Positions 1 through 8,081 of a stretch of 19,937 nt of DNA are shown piece by piece. The stretch is taken from the NCBI GenBank assembly GCA_910577415.1, contig CAJTLK010000032.1:1-19937 (forward strand), written 5' to 3'. The stretch comes from an uncultured Oscillospiraceae bacterium. GTDB lineage: Bacteria > Bacillota > Clostridia > Oscillospirales > Oscillospiraceae. A model generated the notes under the pieces. It ran no database searches. It saw nothing but the letters and a program-made list of their open reading frames with translations, and was not told the origin of the DNA. The stretch's first letter is position 1. Each line of letters starts with the position of its first letter. The position numbers and the translations under genes are program-made.

Positions 1-1208
1 GCCCCCTCCGCCGGCGAAAAATCCCCCCGGAAGCGGACCTTGGGCATATCCAACTGTCCCAGCTCGTCCTGGATCCGCTCTTCCAGCTCCGCTCCGGCCC
101 TTTTCCTACTCTCCGAAAGGGCCTGGGCCAGCTTCCGGGCCTGGGCCAGGACGGCCTCCCGCTCCTTTTCCAGACGCAAAAGGGCGTCGCCGGCAAACTG
201 GATCTCGTCCAGCTCCTTCCGGCAGCGCTCCAAATAGTCTATCATTTCCTCCACGCTGGAGCCGTACTTCTTCTTCAGCCGGTAGAGAAGGTCCAGCCTT
301 CCCTCCAACTCATCCAGCTCCCCCGGCTCGAAGTCGAAGCCGCCCCGGAGGTCCCGGGCGGTGTCGGCGGCGTCCTGGACCTGGCAGCGGCAGTCGGTGA
401 TGGTCTCCCGCAGAGCGTCCAGCTCCGGGCTGACCCCGGCGATCCGCTCCAGAGCCGCCTCCGCCTCCATCAGCAGCGCGGCGGCGCCGGGGGCGTCCTC
501 GTCCCCGGAGAGGGCAAAGCTGGCCCCCTGGGCGGCCTCGCTGAGGTCGGAGGCGTTGCGGAGCACGTCCCGGCGCTCCAGCAGCGCCTCCTCTTCCCCG
601 GCGGACAGCTCCGAGCGTTCCAGTTCTCCAATTTGAAACTGGAGGGTATCCACCTTCCGGGCCTTCTCTCCCTCGTCCATCCGCAGCGCGGCAATGCGCT
701 TATCCAGGGCGGCGAGGGCGGCGTAGGAAGCCTGATAGGTCTCCAGCTCCGTCCCGTCCCCGGCAAAACGGTCTAAATAACTCAGATGGCAGCTCTCGTC
801 CAAAAGCTGCTGGCCGTCGTGCTGGCCGTGGATGTTGAGCAACCGCCGCCCCAGCTCCCGGAGCTGGGCCACCGTCACGGGTCTGCCGTTCACCCGGCAG
901 AGATTCTTCCCGTCGGGCAGTATCTCCCGCTGGAGTAATATTTCGCCGTTCTCATCCGGGCCAAGGCCGTTCTCCTCCATCCAGGGCAGGGTCTTCACCC
1001 CTGTGAAGGCCCCGGTGACAAGGGCGGAGGAGGCCCCGGTACGGATCAGCTCCCGGCTGGTGCGCTCCCCGGTGACGGCGCTCATGGCGTCCACCACGAT
1101 GGATTTGCCCGCGCCGGTCTCGCCGGTGAGGGCGTTGAAGCCCCCGCCGAAGGCGATGTCCGCCGATTCGATGACGGCGATATTCTCAATATGAAGAATG
1201 GAGAGCAT
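1..1208 (-). CDS. recN: DNA repair protein RecN (partial, C-terminus outside window)
   Basis: RecN is an SMC-like ATPase that acts early in double-strand break repair. About 402 N-terminal residues are present in one open frame with no stop; the family is usually about 560 residues, so the C-terminal Walker B/signature half lies beyond the left edge. Visible features are the N-terminal Walker A motif GETGAGKS at residues 29-36 inside ALTGETGAGKSIVVD, the RecN-type segment LLNIHGQHDGQQLL at about residue 130, and then a long charged region rich in Glu, Leu and Arg, consistent with the coiled-coil arm. The ATG at 1208 is preceded by AGGAGG at 1216-1221, 7 bases away. The gap to argR is 15 bases, so this is the last visible gene of the operon; argR-recN adjacency is typical of Firmicutes. 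No LexA-type site or separate promoter was seen. Confidence 0.96.
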   Translation of the reverse strand, partial: MLSILHIENIAVIESADIAFGGGFNALTGETGAGKSIVVDAMSAVTGERTSRELIRTGASSALVTGAFTGVKTLPWMEENGLGPDENGEILLQREILPDGKNLCRVNGRPVTVAQLRELGRRLLNIHGQHDGQQLLDESCHLSYLDRFAGDGTELETYQASYAALAALDKRIAALRMDEGEKARKVDTLQFQIGELERSELSAGEEEALLERRDVLRNASDLSEAAQGASFALSGDEDAPGAAALLMEAEAALERIAGVSPELDALRETITDCRCQVQDAADTARDLRGGFDFEPGELDELEGRLDLLYRLKKKYGSSVEEMIDYLERCRKELDEIQFAGDALLRLEKEREAVLAQARKLAQALSESRKRAGAELEERIQDELGQLDMPKVRFRGDFSPAEG

Positions 1209-1223
1209 AAAGCTCCCTCCTTT

Positions 1224-1676
1224 TTACGCAAGCATCTCCCGAAGCTCCCCGCAGAACTCCGCCGCCGCCTCGCCCGTACGCATGATGAGGATAATGGTGT
1301 TGTCCCCCGCCAGGGAGCCTACCAGCTCGGGGATATCCATGTTGTCCAGGGTCTCCGCCGCGCCGTTGGCCAGGCCAGAAATGGTCTTGATCACCACGAT
1401 GTTCTGGGCCGCGTCGTAGGAAACCACCGCCTCCCGGAAGATGGTCCGCAGCCGTCCGGCAAAGCCGGCATTGGCTCTGTGGTGGGAGACGGCGTACTTG
1501 GACACCCCTCCCGCGGACAGCTCCTTCACCAGGTGGAGCTGCTTGATGTCCCGGGAGACGGTGGCCTGGGTGGTCTCGATGCCCCGCTCCCGCAGCCGCT
1601 CCAAAAGCTGCTCCTGGGTCTCGATCTCATAGGAGGAGATAATGTCCAAAATTTCCTGTTGGCGTTTGCTCTTCAT
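1224..1676 (-). CDS. argR: Arginine repressor ArgR/AhrC
   Basis: This is the transcriptional regulator that senses L-arginine and controls arginine synthesis and breakdown genes, normally as a hexamer. At 150 residues it is full length for the family. The N-terminal winged helix-turn-helix carries the characteristic TQATVSRDIKQLHLVK at residues 36-51, with the DNA-contacting Ser41-Arg42 pair. The C-terminal oligomerisation and arginine-binding domain ends with LAGDNTIILIM. The usual arginine-binding Asp pair (GDD) reads GDN here, with Asn at 126. The ATG at 1676 follows the nadK stop after 2 bases and has GGGAGG about 8 bases upstream, inside the nadK 3' end, so it is translated as part of the operon. 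The position before recN matches B. subtilis ahrC. Its targets are not visible in this window. Confidence 0.95.
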   Translation of the reverse strand: MKSKRQQEILDIISSYEIETQEQLLERLRERGIETTQATVSRDIKQLHLVKELSAGGVSKYAVSHHRANAGFAGRLRTIFREAVVSYDAAQNIVVIKTISGLANGAAETLDNMDIPELVGSLAGDNTIILIMRTGEAAAEFCGELREMLA

Positions 1677-1678
1677 GC

Positions 1679-2542
1679 TCAGCGCCTCCCTAATTTTTGG
1701 TTGAGGACGGTGTAGAAGCTGCGGTCCGTCAGCCGCACCAGCCGCGCCTTGCCCCTGGCCCGGCGCAGCTCCACCTGGTCATGGTCGGCCAGCCGGAACG
1801 CCTTGGAGCCGTCCACCGACAGATAGGCCGTCCGCCGGGAATGCTCCCCGGGGGTGACGGTCACCATGCGGCTGCGGTCTAAGATGTACGAGCGGGCATA
1901 GAGGGCGTGAGGACAGATGGGAGTGACGGCGATATTCTCCGAGGTAGGCTCCACGATAGGTCCCCCCGCCGACATGGAGTAGGCGGTGGAGCCGGTGGGG
2001 GTAGACACCACCACCCCGTCCCCGGAAAAGCGGCTGACCAGCACGCCGTCGGCCTTCACATCCAGGTCGATGATCCGGGCCACCGCCCCCTTTGTGACCA
2101 CCGCGTCGTTGAGGGCCATGTCCCGGTGGATGACCCGTCCATCCCGGCGGACGGTGACGTCCAGCATCATCCGCTCCTCCAGTCGGTAGCGGCCCTCCAC
2201 CACCAGCTTCAGCCGGTCCAGCTCTCCGCTCTCCAGCTCGGCCATGAACCCTACGCTGCCCAGGTTCACCCCCAGAATGGGCACCCGGTGGGCCTGGGCG
2301 CTCTTGGCGGCGTGGAGGATGGTGCCGTCTCCGCCGAAACACACCAGCACCCCGGCCCCCTTCAGGGCCTGGTCCACAGGGAGAAACTCCAGCTCCGGCG
2401 GAATTTCCGCCCTGTCCCGGCCTAGGTCAAAGGGCAGGCACATGCAAGTCTCCGCCCCCGACTTGCGCAGAATGGCCTCCGCCTCTATGGCGGTCTTCAG
2501 CCCCTTGTCCCGGTACGGGTTAGGGCTCAACACCACTTTCAT
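1679..2542 (-). CDS. nadK: NAD kinase (ATP/polyphosphate-dependent)
   Basis: NAD kinase phosphorylates the 2'-hydroxyl of NAD+ to give NADP+, the only route to NADP in the cytoplasm. The 287-residue protein has the GGDGT motif at 70-74 in LVCFGGDGTILHAAK, the following NLGSVGFMAE segment, a conserved LNDAVV segment and the glycine-rich TPTGSTAYSMSAGGP loop, all hallmarks of the family. The open frame continues about 100 codons upstream, but that part overlaps tlyA and is low-complexity Gly/Arg, so it is not coding. The start at 2542 gives MKVVLSPNP, has a GAGGAGAG-type ribosome site in the end of tlyA, and forms a 4-base ATGA overlap with the tlyA stop. NADP supply next to dxs/ispA fits the NADPH demand of isoprenoid synthesis, though that link is inference. 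In B. subtilis nadK is not in this cluster. Confidence 0.96.
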   Translation of the reverse strand: MKVVLSPNPYRDKGLKTAIEAEAILRKSGAETCMCLPFDLGRDRAEIPPELEFLPVDQALKGAGVLVCFGGDGTILHAAKSAQAHRVPILGVNLGSVGFMAELESGELDRLKLVVEGRYRLEERMMLDVTVRRDGRVIHRDMALNDAVVTKGAVARIIDLDVKADGVLVSRFSGDGVVVSTPTGSTAYSMSAGGPIVEPTSENIAVTPICPHALYARSYILDRSRMVTVTPGEHSRRTAYLSVDGSKAFRLADHDQVELRRARGKARLVRLTDRSFYTVLNQKLGRR

Positions 2543-3366
2543 GCCTCTCCTCCCTCCTCTCCGGTCTCTTTCTCCTCCAAATGGCTGTGGGACGCCTCCA
2601 CCAACTCCCGGAGGTCTCCCGCCCAGCCCTGCCCCTCCTCTGTGGAGAGCCAGCCTAAGTATTCGATGTTCCCCTCCGGTCCCCGGATGGGGGAATAGGT
2701 CATCCCTTTTACCGTAAATCCGGCAGTCTTGGCGTGGTCCAGGAAATGCTCCAACACCTCCAGGTGGACGCCTTTGTCCCGGACGACCCCCTTCTTGCCC
2801 ACCTTGTCCCGGCCCGCCTCGAACTGGGGCTTCACAAGGCACACCGCCTCGCCTCCCGGCGCCATAAGGGGCCGCAGGGGCGGGAGGATGAGGCTCAGGG
2901 AGATGAAGGACACGTCCACGCTGAAAAAGCTTAACGGCTGGGGAATTTGCTCCGCGGTAAGATACCGGGCGTTGGTCCGCTCCAGGCAGACCACCCGGGG
3001 GTCCTGGCGCAGCTTCCAGGCAAACTGCCCGTAGCCCACGTCCACGGCGTAGACCTTCTCCGCTCCGTTTTGGAGCATACAGTCAGTAAAGCCCCCGGTG
3101 GAGGCCCCGATGTCGGCGCACACCGCCCCTGTAAGGGTGATGGGCCAGGCCGCCATGGCCTTTTCCAGCTTATAGCCGCCCCGGCTGACATACTTCATGC
3201 CGCCGCCCCGGACCTCGATGGCGGCGTCCTCGGCGGTGGGAGCGCCCGCCTTATCCACCCTTTGGCCGCCCACGTACACCTCTCCCGCCATGATGAGGGC
3301 CTGGGCCTTCTGGCGGGACTCAATGAGTCCCTTCTCAACCAGAAGCACGTCCAGCCGCTTTTTCAC
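2539..3366 (-). CDS. tlyA: TlyA-family rRNA (cytidine-2'-O)-methyltransferase (YqxC type)
   Basis: This belongs to the TlyA/YqxC family: an S4 RNA-binding domain followed by an FtsJ/RrmJ-like SAM-dependent methyltransferase. Characterised members 2'-O-methylate cytidines in 16S and 23S rRNA; some homologues have haemolysin annotations of doubtful meaning. The 275-residue protein starts KKRLDVLLVEKGLIESRQKA (S4 domain, residues 2-60). It has SAM motif I DIGASTGGFTDCML at 85-98, then VYAVDVGYGQFAWKLR, and LVKPQFEAGRDKVGKKGVV near the end of the fold. The start is GTG at 3366, inside the end of dxs (32-base overlap), with GGAGG 9 bases upstream. It overlaps nadK by 4 bases. The dxs-tlyA pair is strongly conserved in Firmicutes. 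The precise rRNA target cannot be read from the sequence. Confidence 0.93.
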   Translation of the reverse strand: MKKRLDVLLVEKGLIESRQKAQALIMAGEVYVGGQRVDKAGAPTAEDAAIEVRGGGMKYVSRGGYKLEKAMAAWPITLTGAVCADIGASTGGFTDCMLQNGAEKVYAVDVGYGQFAWKLRQDPRVVCLERTNARYLTAEQIPQPLSFFSVDVSFISLSLILPPLRPLMAPGGEAVCLVKPQFEAGRDKVGKKGVVRDKGVHLEVLEHFLDHAKTAGFTVKGMTYSPIRGPEGNIEYLGWLSTEEGQGWAGDLRELVEASHSHLEEKETGEEGGEA

Positions 3367-5200
3367 GCTCCCACACCTCCAAAACGTCTCTGGCGATACT
3401 CTCTCCGTCCAGGCCGGACAGCTTTTGAAGCTGGGCCGTGGTGCCCTGCCGGGGAACGGTATCGCCCAGATTCCGCAGCACCAGCCTGTCCGGCGTGAGG
3501 CCCTTCTGGGCCAGGATGGCCGCGGCCCGCTTCCCCACGCAATTGGAGGCCATGGCCTCCTCGCACAGCCAGAGCTGCCCGGTCTTTTTCACCGACTGCC
3601 CCAGCAGCTCCGCCGGGGTGGGGGTGAGGATATTCAGCTTGACCACCTCGGCATGGATACCGCTGCGACGGAGCAGCTCCGCCGCCTCCAAGAGGGCGTT
3701 TACCTGGGTCCCGTAGCCCGCCAGGGTCAGATGCTCCCCCTCCTGCAAAAGAGTGGCGGCCTCCCCGTCCCAGCTTCCCTGCCAGGCGCCCTCTCCCCCT
3801 CTGGGGTAGCGGATGGCAGCGGGTCCCTTCACCGTGTTGACGGCGTAGTCCAGCATCCCCCGCAGCTCGGCATAAGAGGCGGGGGCGAGCACGGTCATGC
3901 CGGGAACGGTGTCCAGAAAGCCCACGTCGAACACGCCGTGGTGGGTCTCTCCGTCCTCTCCCACCAGCCCCGCCCGGTCCACACCCAGCACCACATGGAG
4001 ACCCTGGAGGGCCACGTCGTGGAGGAGCATGTCATAGGCGCGCTGGAGGAAGGTGGAGTAGACGGCGAAGACCGGGACCATCCCCTGCTTTGCCATCCCG
4101 GCGCACATGGTGACGGCGTGGCCCTCGGCGATGCCCACGTCAAAAAACCGCTCCGGGAACTGTTTGGAAAACCCGGTCAGTCCCGTGCCGGGACACATGG
4201 CCGCCGTCACGGCGCACAGCCTGTCATTTTTCTCCGCCAGACGGCAAAGCTCGCCGCCAAACACATTGGAAAAGTTCTCTCCTGAGGATGTCAGGGCCTT
4301 TCCCGTCTCCGGGTCGAAGCTTCCCACCCCATGGAACCGGTCCGGCTCGGCCTCGGCAGGGGCGTAGCCCTTGCCCTTCACCGTGCGGACGTGGAGAAGC
4401 ACCGGTCCGTCCAGCTCTCTGGCATAGGTCATCAGCCGGGTCAGGCCCTTCACGTCGTGGCCGTCCACCGGGCCTAAATAGGTAAAGCCCATGTCCTCAA
4501 AAAGAGAACAGGGCAGCAGAGTCTCCTTCACGGCGGTCTTTATTTTGTGCGTCACCCTGTAGATATGCCGGCCCAGAGAAAAGCCCTGCATCACCTTCCG
4601 GTAGCCCCGCTTGAAGCTGAGGTACTGGGGCTTGAGCCGCTGTCGGGCCAGGTGCTCGGCCACGCCGCCCACGCTCTGGGTGATGGACATGCCGTTGTCG
4701 TTGAGAATGACCAGCAACGGCTCTCCGCTGTCGCCCGCGTCGGAAAGGCCCTCGTAGGCAAGGCCCCCGGTCAAAGCGCCGTCACCCATGAGGGCGACCA
4801 CGTAATAATTCTTTTTCTGGATGGTCCTGGCCCGGGCCATGCCTACCGCCGCCGACACCGCCGTGGAGGCGTGGCCCACCACAAAGGCGTCGCAGACGCT
4901 CTCCCCCGGCTTGGGGAAGCCGCTGAGGCCCCCAAAGGTCCGCAGGGTGTCCATGGCTCCGTCCCGGCCCGTGAGCATCTTATGGCAATAGCACTGGTGG
5001 CCCACGTCGAAGACGATACGGTCCCGCTCGGGGGCAAAGACCCGGTGGAGGGCCACCGTCAGCTCCACCGCCCCCAGGTTGGAGGCCAGGTGCCCGCCGT
5101 TCTTCGCCGTGACCTCTACCAGCCGGGAACGAAGCTGGGCACAGAGGGCAGAGGCCTCCGCGTCATTGATGAGATGCAGGTCATTTGGAATGGAAAGCAT
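3335..5200 (-). CDS. dxs: 1-deoxy-D-xylulose-5-phosphate synthase
   Basis: DXS is the thiamine-diphosphate enzyme that condenses pyruvate and glyceraldehyde-3-phosphate, the first and rate-setting step of the MEP isoprenoid pathway. The 621-residue length is normal. In order: GGHLASNLGAVELTVALH (residues 35-52, with the conserved His37), FDVGHQCYCHKMLTGR, the ThDP-binding GDGALTGG at 139-146 with NDN at 167-169, VDGHDV, and in the transketolase half VGIAEGHAV with the catalytic Glu at 359, STFLQRAYDMLLHDVA and DRAGLVGEDGETHHGVFD. In GHQCYCHK, cysteines stand where family members often have Ala and Pro; this is probably a tolerated change. The ATG at 5200 has GAGAGGGGGG upstream. Its 3' end overlaps tlyA by 32 bases. 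With ispA in the same operon this supplies C5 and C15 precursors for undecaprenyl phosphate and quinones. Confidence 0.97.
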   Translation of the reverse strand: MLSIPNDLHLINDAEASALCAQLRSRLVEVTAKNGGHLASNLGAVELTVALHRVFAPERDRIVFDVGHQCYCHKMLTGRDGAMDTLRTFGGLSGFPKPGESVCDAFVVGHASTAVSAAVGMARARTIQKKNYYVVALMGDGALTGGLAYEGLSDAGDSGEPLLVILNDNGMSITQSVGGVAEHLARQRLKPQYLSFKRGYRKVMQGFSLGRHIYRVTHKIKTAVKETLLPCSLFEDMGFTYLGPVDGHDVKGLTRLMTYARELDGPVLLHVRTVKGKGYAPAEAEPDRFHGVGSFDPETGKALTSSGENFSNVFGGELCRLAEKNDRLCAVTAAMCPGTGLTGFSKQFPERFFDVGIAEGHAVTMCAGMAKQGMVPVFAVYSTFLQRAYDMLLHDVALQGLHVVLGVDRAGLVGEDGETHHGVFDVGFLDTVPGMTVLAPASYAELRGMLDYAVNTVKGPAAIRYPRGGEGAWQGSWDGEAATLLQEGEHLTLAGYGTQVNALLEAAELLRRSGIHAEVVKLNILTPTPAELLGQSVKKTGQLWLCEEAMASNCVGKRAAAILAQKGLTPDRLVLRNLGDTVPRQGTTAQLQKLSGLDGESIARDVLEVWEREKAAGRASG

Positions 5201-5280
5201 GGAAGCCCCCCTCTCTTTCGTGATATTACTCTACTATACGGGACTTCCGCCGGGCAGGGGGACGGTCCTTCCGTCCGCCC

Positions 5281-5742
5281 TCAGGCCCGTAAAAAGAGCC
5301 AGCTCCCGCCCCAGCCCACGGCGACCCCCAGCAGGGCACCCATGAACACCTGTAAGGGGGTGTGGCCCACCAGCTCCTTCAGCGCCTTGTCAAAGATCTC
5401 CTCCGGCTTCATCTGGGGCCAGTTTTTCATGATATAGTTGAGGACCCTGGCCTGTTTACCCGTCTCCCGGCGGACGTTGAAGGCGTCGTACATCACCACC
5501 ACCGCCAGCACGGCGGCCAGGGCGAAATATGTGGAGCCAAAACCGTGAAAATAGGCCACCGACGAGGCACAGGCGCACACCGTGGCCGAGTGGGAGGATG
5601 GCATCCCGCCGCCGGTAAGCAGATAGTGCCAGTCCCGCTCGCCGCTGGTGGCCAGGTTCACAAAAAACTTGGAGACCTGAGCCACGGCCCAGGCCAGGAT
5701 GGAAAGGCTCAGGATCAGATTTCCCATGAAAATACTTCTCAC
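5281..5742 (-). CDS. Divergent PAP2 family membrane protein (YuiD/DUF212)
   Basis: This is a small polytopic membrane protein of the divergent PAP2 (YuiD-like, DUF212) family. The 153 residues show a hydrophobic N-terminal segment (LILSLSILAWAVAQVSKFFV), the family signature GGMPSSHSATVCA, a second hydrophobic block (FALAAVLAVVVMYDA) followed by the conserved NVRRETGKQARVLN stretch, the segment KELVGHTPLQVFMGALLG, and a final membrane helix. The SSHS sequence resembles the PAP2 phosphatase core, but biochemical activity of this branch is not established to my knowledge. I chose the GTG at 5742 because GAGG lies 7 bases upstream at 5750-5753; an in-frame ATG at 5727 is the alternative. It sits between ispA and dxs, which makes a role with prenyl (di)phosphates an attractive but unproven guess. 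An 80-base gap to dxs holds no clear promoter or terminator. Confidence 0.85.
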   Translation of the reverse strand: MRSIFMGNLILSLSILAWAVAQVSKFFVNLATSGERDWHYLLTGGGMPSSHSATVCACASSVAYFHGFGSTYFALAAVLAVVVMYDAFNVRRETGKQARVLNYIMKNWPQMKPEEIFDKALKELVGHTPLQVFMGALLGVAVGWGGSWLFLRA

Positions 5743-5776
5743 ACAGCTTCCTCTTCTCTCGCGTTTGGTTTTTCTC

Positions 5777-6655
5777 TCAGCTCTTCCGGTCCACAAGGCT
5801 CCGGGCCAGCGCAAGCAAAAACTCCGGGCTTTCGAAGCCCGCCAGGGCGGCCTCCGCCTCCCCGGTCAGCCTCTCCACCAGCTCGCCGCACTCATCCAGT
5901 CCCTTCAGGGTGACAAAGGTGCTCTTCCCCGACTCCGCGTCGGAGCCGATGGGCTTGCCCAGCTCCTCGGCGGTGGCCGTCACGTCCAGCATATCGTCCC
6001 GAATTTGGAAGGCAAGGCCCAGCTTCTCCGCATAAGTACGCACGGCGGCTCTCTGCACTTCGCTCCCTCCGGCGGCGATGCAGCCCAGCTCGGCGGCGGC
6101 GGCAATGAGCGCCCCGGTCTTCAGCCGCTGAAGCTCCTCCACTTCGCCGAGGGCCAGGGCGCGGCCCTCCCCCGCCATGTCCAGTATCTGGCCCCCCACC
6201 ATGCCCGCCGCTCCGGCGGCCCTGGCGAGGGTCTGGGCGGCCTCCACCACCTGCTGGGCCGGGAGATAGGCCGCCGCGTTCAGCGCGGTCTCAAAGGCGG
6301 CGGTGAGCAGACCGTCCCCGGCCAGCACCGCCGTGGCCTCGCCGTAGACCATATGGTTCGTCGGCTTGCCCCGGCGCAGGTCGTCGTCGTCCATGCAGGG
6401 AAGATCGTCATGGATGAGGGAGTAGGTGTGGACCATCTCCACCGCGCAGGCCAAAGAGAGGGCCTGGATGTCCGTACCGCCGCACAGGCGGCAGCACTCC
6501 AGGGTCAGAACAGGCCGCAGCCGCTTACCCCCGGCCAGGAGGGAGTAGTTCATGGCGTCATAGATGTCGCCGTGAGGCTCCTTACCCTGGAGCAGGCTGT
6601 GAAGCGCCTTTTCGATCAATTCCTTATCGGCGGCGTATCGCTCGTTAAAATTCAT
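5777..6655 (-). CDS. ispA: Farnesyl diphosphate synthase (polyprenyl synthetase family)
   Basis: This trans-prenyltransferase condenses isopentenyl diphosphate onto allylic primers to give the C15 product used for undecaprenyl phosphate. The 292-residue protein carries AGGKRLRPVL at 41-50, the first Asp-rich motif DDLPCMDDDD at 83-92 with RRGKPTNH after it, LKTGALI at 179-185, and the second Asp-rich motif FQIRDDMLDVTA at about 216-227. The aromatic Tyr78 five residues before the first Asp motif is the arrangement expected of bacterial (type II) farnesyl diphosphate synthases; the exact chain length remains an inference. The start at 6655 gives MNFNERYAADKELIEKAL and overlaps the xseB stop as ATGA. 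Longer upstream extensions of the frame lie inside xseB and are not coding. xseB-ispA-dxs linkage is typical of Firmicutes. Confidence 0.95.
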   Translation of the reverse strand: MNFNERYAADKELIEKALHSLLQGKEPHGDIYDAMNYSLLAGGKRLRPVLTLECCRLCGGTDIQALSLACAVEMVHTYSLIHDDLPCMDDDDLRRGKPTNHMVYGEATAVLAGDGLLTAAFETALNAAAYLPAQQVVEAAQTLARAAGAAGMVGGQILDMAGEGRALALGEVEELQRLKTGALIAAAAELGCIAAGGSEVQRAAVRTYAEKLGLAFQIRDDMLDVTATAEELGKPIGSDAESGKSTFVTLKGLDECGELVERLTGEAEAALAGFESPEFLLALARSLVDRKS

Positions 6656-6885
6656 TCCGGCTCCTCCATAGGCGCCTCGGCGGGCGTGCCGTCGGCGGCG
6701 GGATACAGCTTGGCTACCTTCTGCTCCGCCTGGTCCAGGGCCTGGGAGCACTGCTTCATCAGGCCGGTGCCCTCCTCAAAGAGCGCCAACGCCTCCTCCA
6801 GGGGGGCGTCCCCCTTCTCCAGGGCGGTGACGATCTCCTCCAGCCGGGCCATGGCCTGTTCAAAGGTGGGTTTTTTCGTGGGCAT
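6652..6885 (-). CDS. xseB: Exodeoxyribonuclease VII small subunit
   Basis: This is the small subunit of exonuclease VII, which with XseA degrades single-stranded DNA to oligonucleotides. The 77-residue protein starts MPTKKPTFEQAMARLEEIV and continues with LEKGDAPLEEALALFEEG, the family pattern of paired helices ending in a Glu/Pro-rich tail. An ATG at 6909 is in frame, but it lies within the xseA 3' end. The ATG at 6885 has AAAGGAG placed 8 bases upstream and yields the conserved N-terminus, so I chose it. It begins 5 bases after the xseA stop and ends in an ATGA overlap with ispA, consistent with coupled translation of the two exonuclease subunits. Confidence 0.95.
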   Translation of the reverse strand: MPTKKPTFEQAMARLEEIVTALEKGDAPLEEALALFEEGTGLMKQCSQALDQAEQKVAKLYPAADGTPAEAPMEEPE

Positions 6886-6890
6886 GGCGC

Positions 6891-8081
6891 TCACTCCTTT
6901 ACAACACAAGAAATGTCCCCGTCGGAGACTTTCAGCTTTAATGTCTCGCCGCTCTTCACGTCCTTTTTGGACTTCACCACGCCCCGGGGGCCGTAGGCGA
7001 TGGAGTAGCCCCGGCCCAGCACCTTCAGGGGGCTGAGGGCGTCCAGGGAGGCCGACAGCCGCGCCATATCCTCCCGGTGAACGCCAAGGCTCATCTGTAA
7101 GCCTCGGCAGAGCCTGTCCCGCTGGCGGTCCAGCAGCATCCGCCGGTCCCCCACCCAGGTCATGGGGTCCTGGAGCAGACGGCTGCGGGACGCCCTCTCC
7201 AGCTCTGCTCTGGCCCCGGTAAGGCGGTGGTCCATGGCCTTGCCCAGCCGCCGGGTGAGCTGCGCCAGGCGCTCATACTGCTCGCTCTGGTCGGGAACGG
7301 CCAGCTCGGCGGCGTTGGAGGGGGTGGCGGCCCGCAGGTCGGCGACATAGTCGGCAATGGTCACGTCGGGCTCATGGCCCACGGCGGAGATGACGGGAAT
7401 ATGGGAGGCGTAAATGGCGTCGGCCACCAGCTCGTCGTTGAAGCACCACAGGTCCTCCATGGACCCGCCGCCCCGCCCGGTGATGATAACGTCGGCGGCG
7501 CTCTGGGCGTTGACCCAGGCAATGGCGGCGGCGATCTCCCCCGGAGCCTCCGCCCCCTGGACCCGGCAGGGCACCACATAGACCTGGGCCATAGGCCAGC
7601 GGGCGCCTAAAATACGGATCATGTCCCGCACCGCCGCCCCCGCCGGGGAGGTCACCAGGGCGATGCGCCGGGGGAACTGGGGAATGGGCTTTTTATGCGC
7701 CTCGTCGAAGTAGCCCTTGGCGGAGAGCTTTTCCTTCAGCCGCTCAAAGGCCTCGTGGAGGTCCCCCACCCCGTCGGGGGTGAGGGTGGTGACATAGAGC
7801 TGGTATTGCCCGTCCCGGGGATAGACCGCCACCCGGCCAAAGGCCACCGCCTTCATGCCGTTCTGGGGCTTGAAGCGGAGCATGGAGGCTTCCCGGCGGA
7901 ACATGACGCACCGCAGGGAGCCTCCCTCATCCTTCAGGGAAAAGTAGTGGTGGCCGGAGGGGTACATCTTATAATTGGACAGCTCCCCCCGGATAAACAG
8001 CCCGGACAGAGCCGGGTCGGCGTCCAGCAGGTCCCGAATGTGGCCGTTGACCTGGGAGACCGAGTAGACAGGCATTTTCAC
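6891..8081 (-). CDS. xseA: Exodeoxyribonuclease VII large subunit
   Basis: This is the catalytic subunit of exonuclease VII, involved in mismatch repair, recombination and tolerance of nicking damage. The 396-residue protein has an N-terminal OB-fold (VYSVSQVNGHIRDLL, then FIRGELSNYKMYPSGHHYF) followed by the catalytic domain with IALVTSPAGAAVRDMI, TGRGGGSMEDLWCFNDE, PVISAVGHEPDVTIADYVAD and RAATPSNAAELAVP, all diagnostic. A coiled-coil region follows, ending with LKVLGRGYSI, which also belongs to the family. The GTG at 8081 makes a GTGA overlap with the preceding small gene. An in-frame ATG at 8075 with AAGG 7 bases upstream is equally possible and would shorten the protein by two residues. 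It is followed at once by xseB. Confidence 0.96.
   Translation of the reverse strand: MKMPVYSVSQVNGHIRDLLDADPALSGLFIRGELSNYKMYPSGHHYFSLKDEGGSLRCVMFRREASMLRFKPQNGMKAVAFGRVAVYPRDGQYQLYVTTLTPDGVGDLHEAFERLKEKLSAKGYFDEAHKKPIPQFPRRIALVTSPAGAAVRDMIRILGARWPMAQVYVVPCRVQGAEAPGEIAAAIAWVNAQSAADVIITGRGGGSMEDLWCFNDELVADAIYASHIPVISAVGHEPDVTIADYVADLRAATPSNAAELAVPDQSEQYERLAQLTRRLGKAMDHRLTGARAELERASRSRLLQDPMTWVGDRRMLLDRQRDRLCRGLQMSLGVHREDMARLSASLDALSPLKVLGRGYSIAYGPRGVVKSKKDVKSGETLKLKVSDGDISCVVKE

Noticed and set aside
2543..2842. 100-codon N-terminal extension of nadK
   Set aside because: It lies within the tlyA coding region, is Gly/Arg low complexity and has no NAD kinase similarity. The family start MKVVLSPNP is at 2542.
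5260..5276. 6-bp hairpin between yuiD and dxs as a terminator
   Set aside because: The stem GGACGG/CCGTCC has no T-run after it on either strand, and the genes appear to be in one operon.
5699..7036. Plus-strand open frame of about 445 codons opposite yuiD, ispA, xseB and xseA
   Set aside because: It is antisense to four well-identified genes, rich in Gly, His, Arg and Gln as expected from reversed GC-rich codons, and has no ribosome site or homology I recognise.
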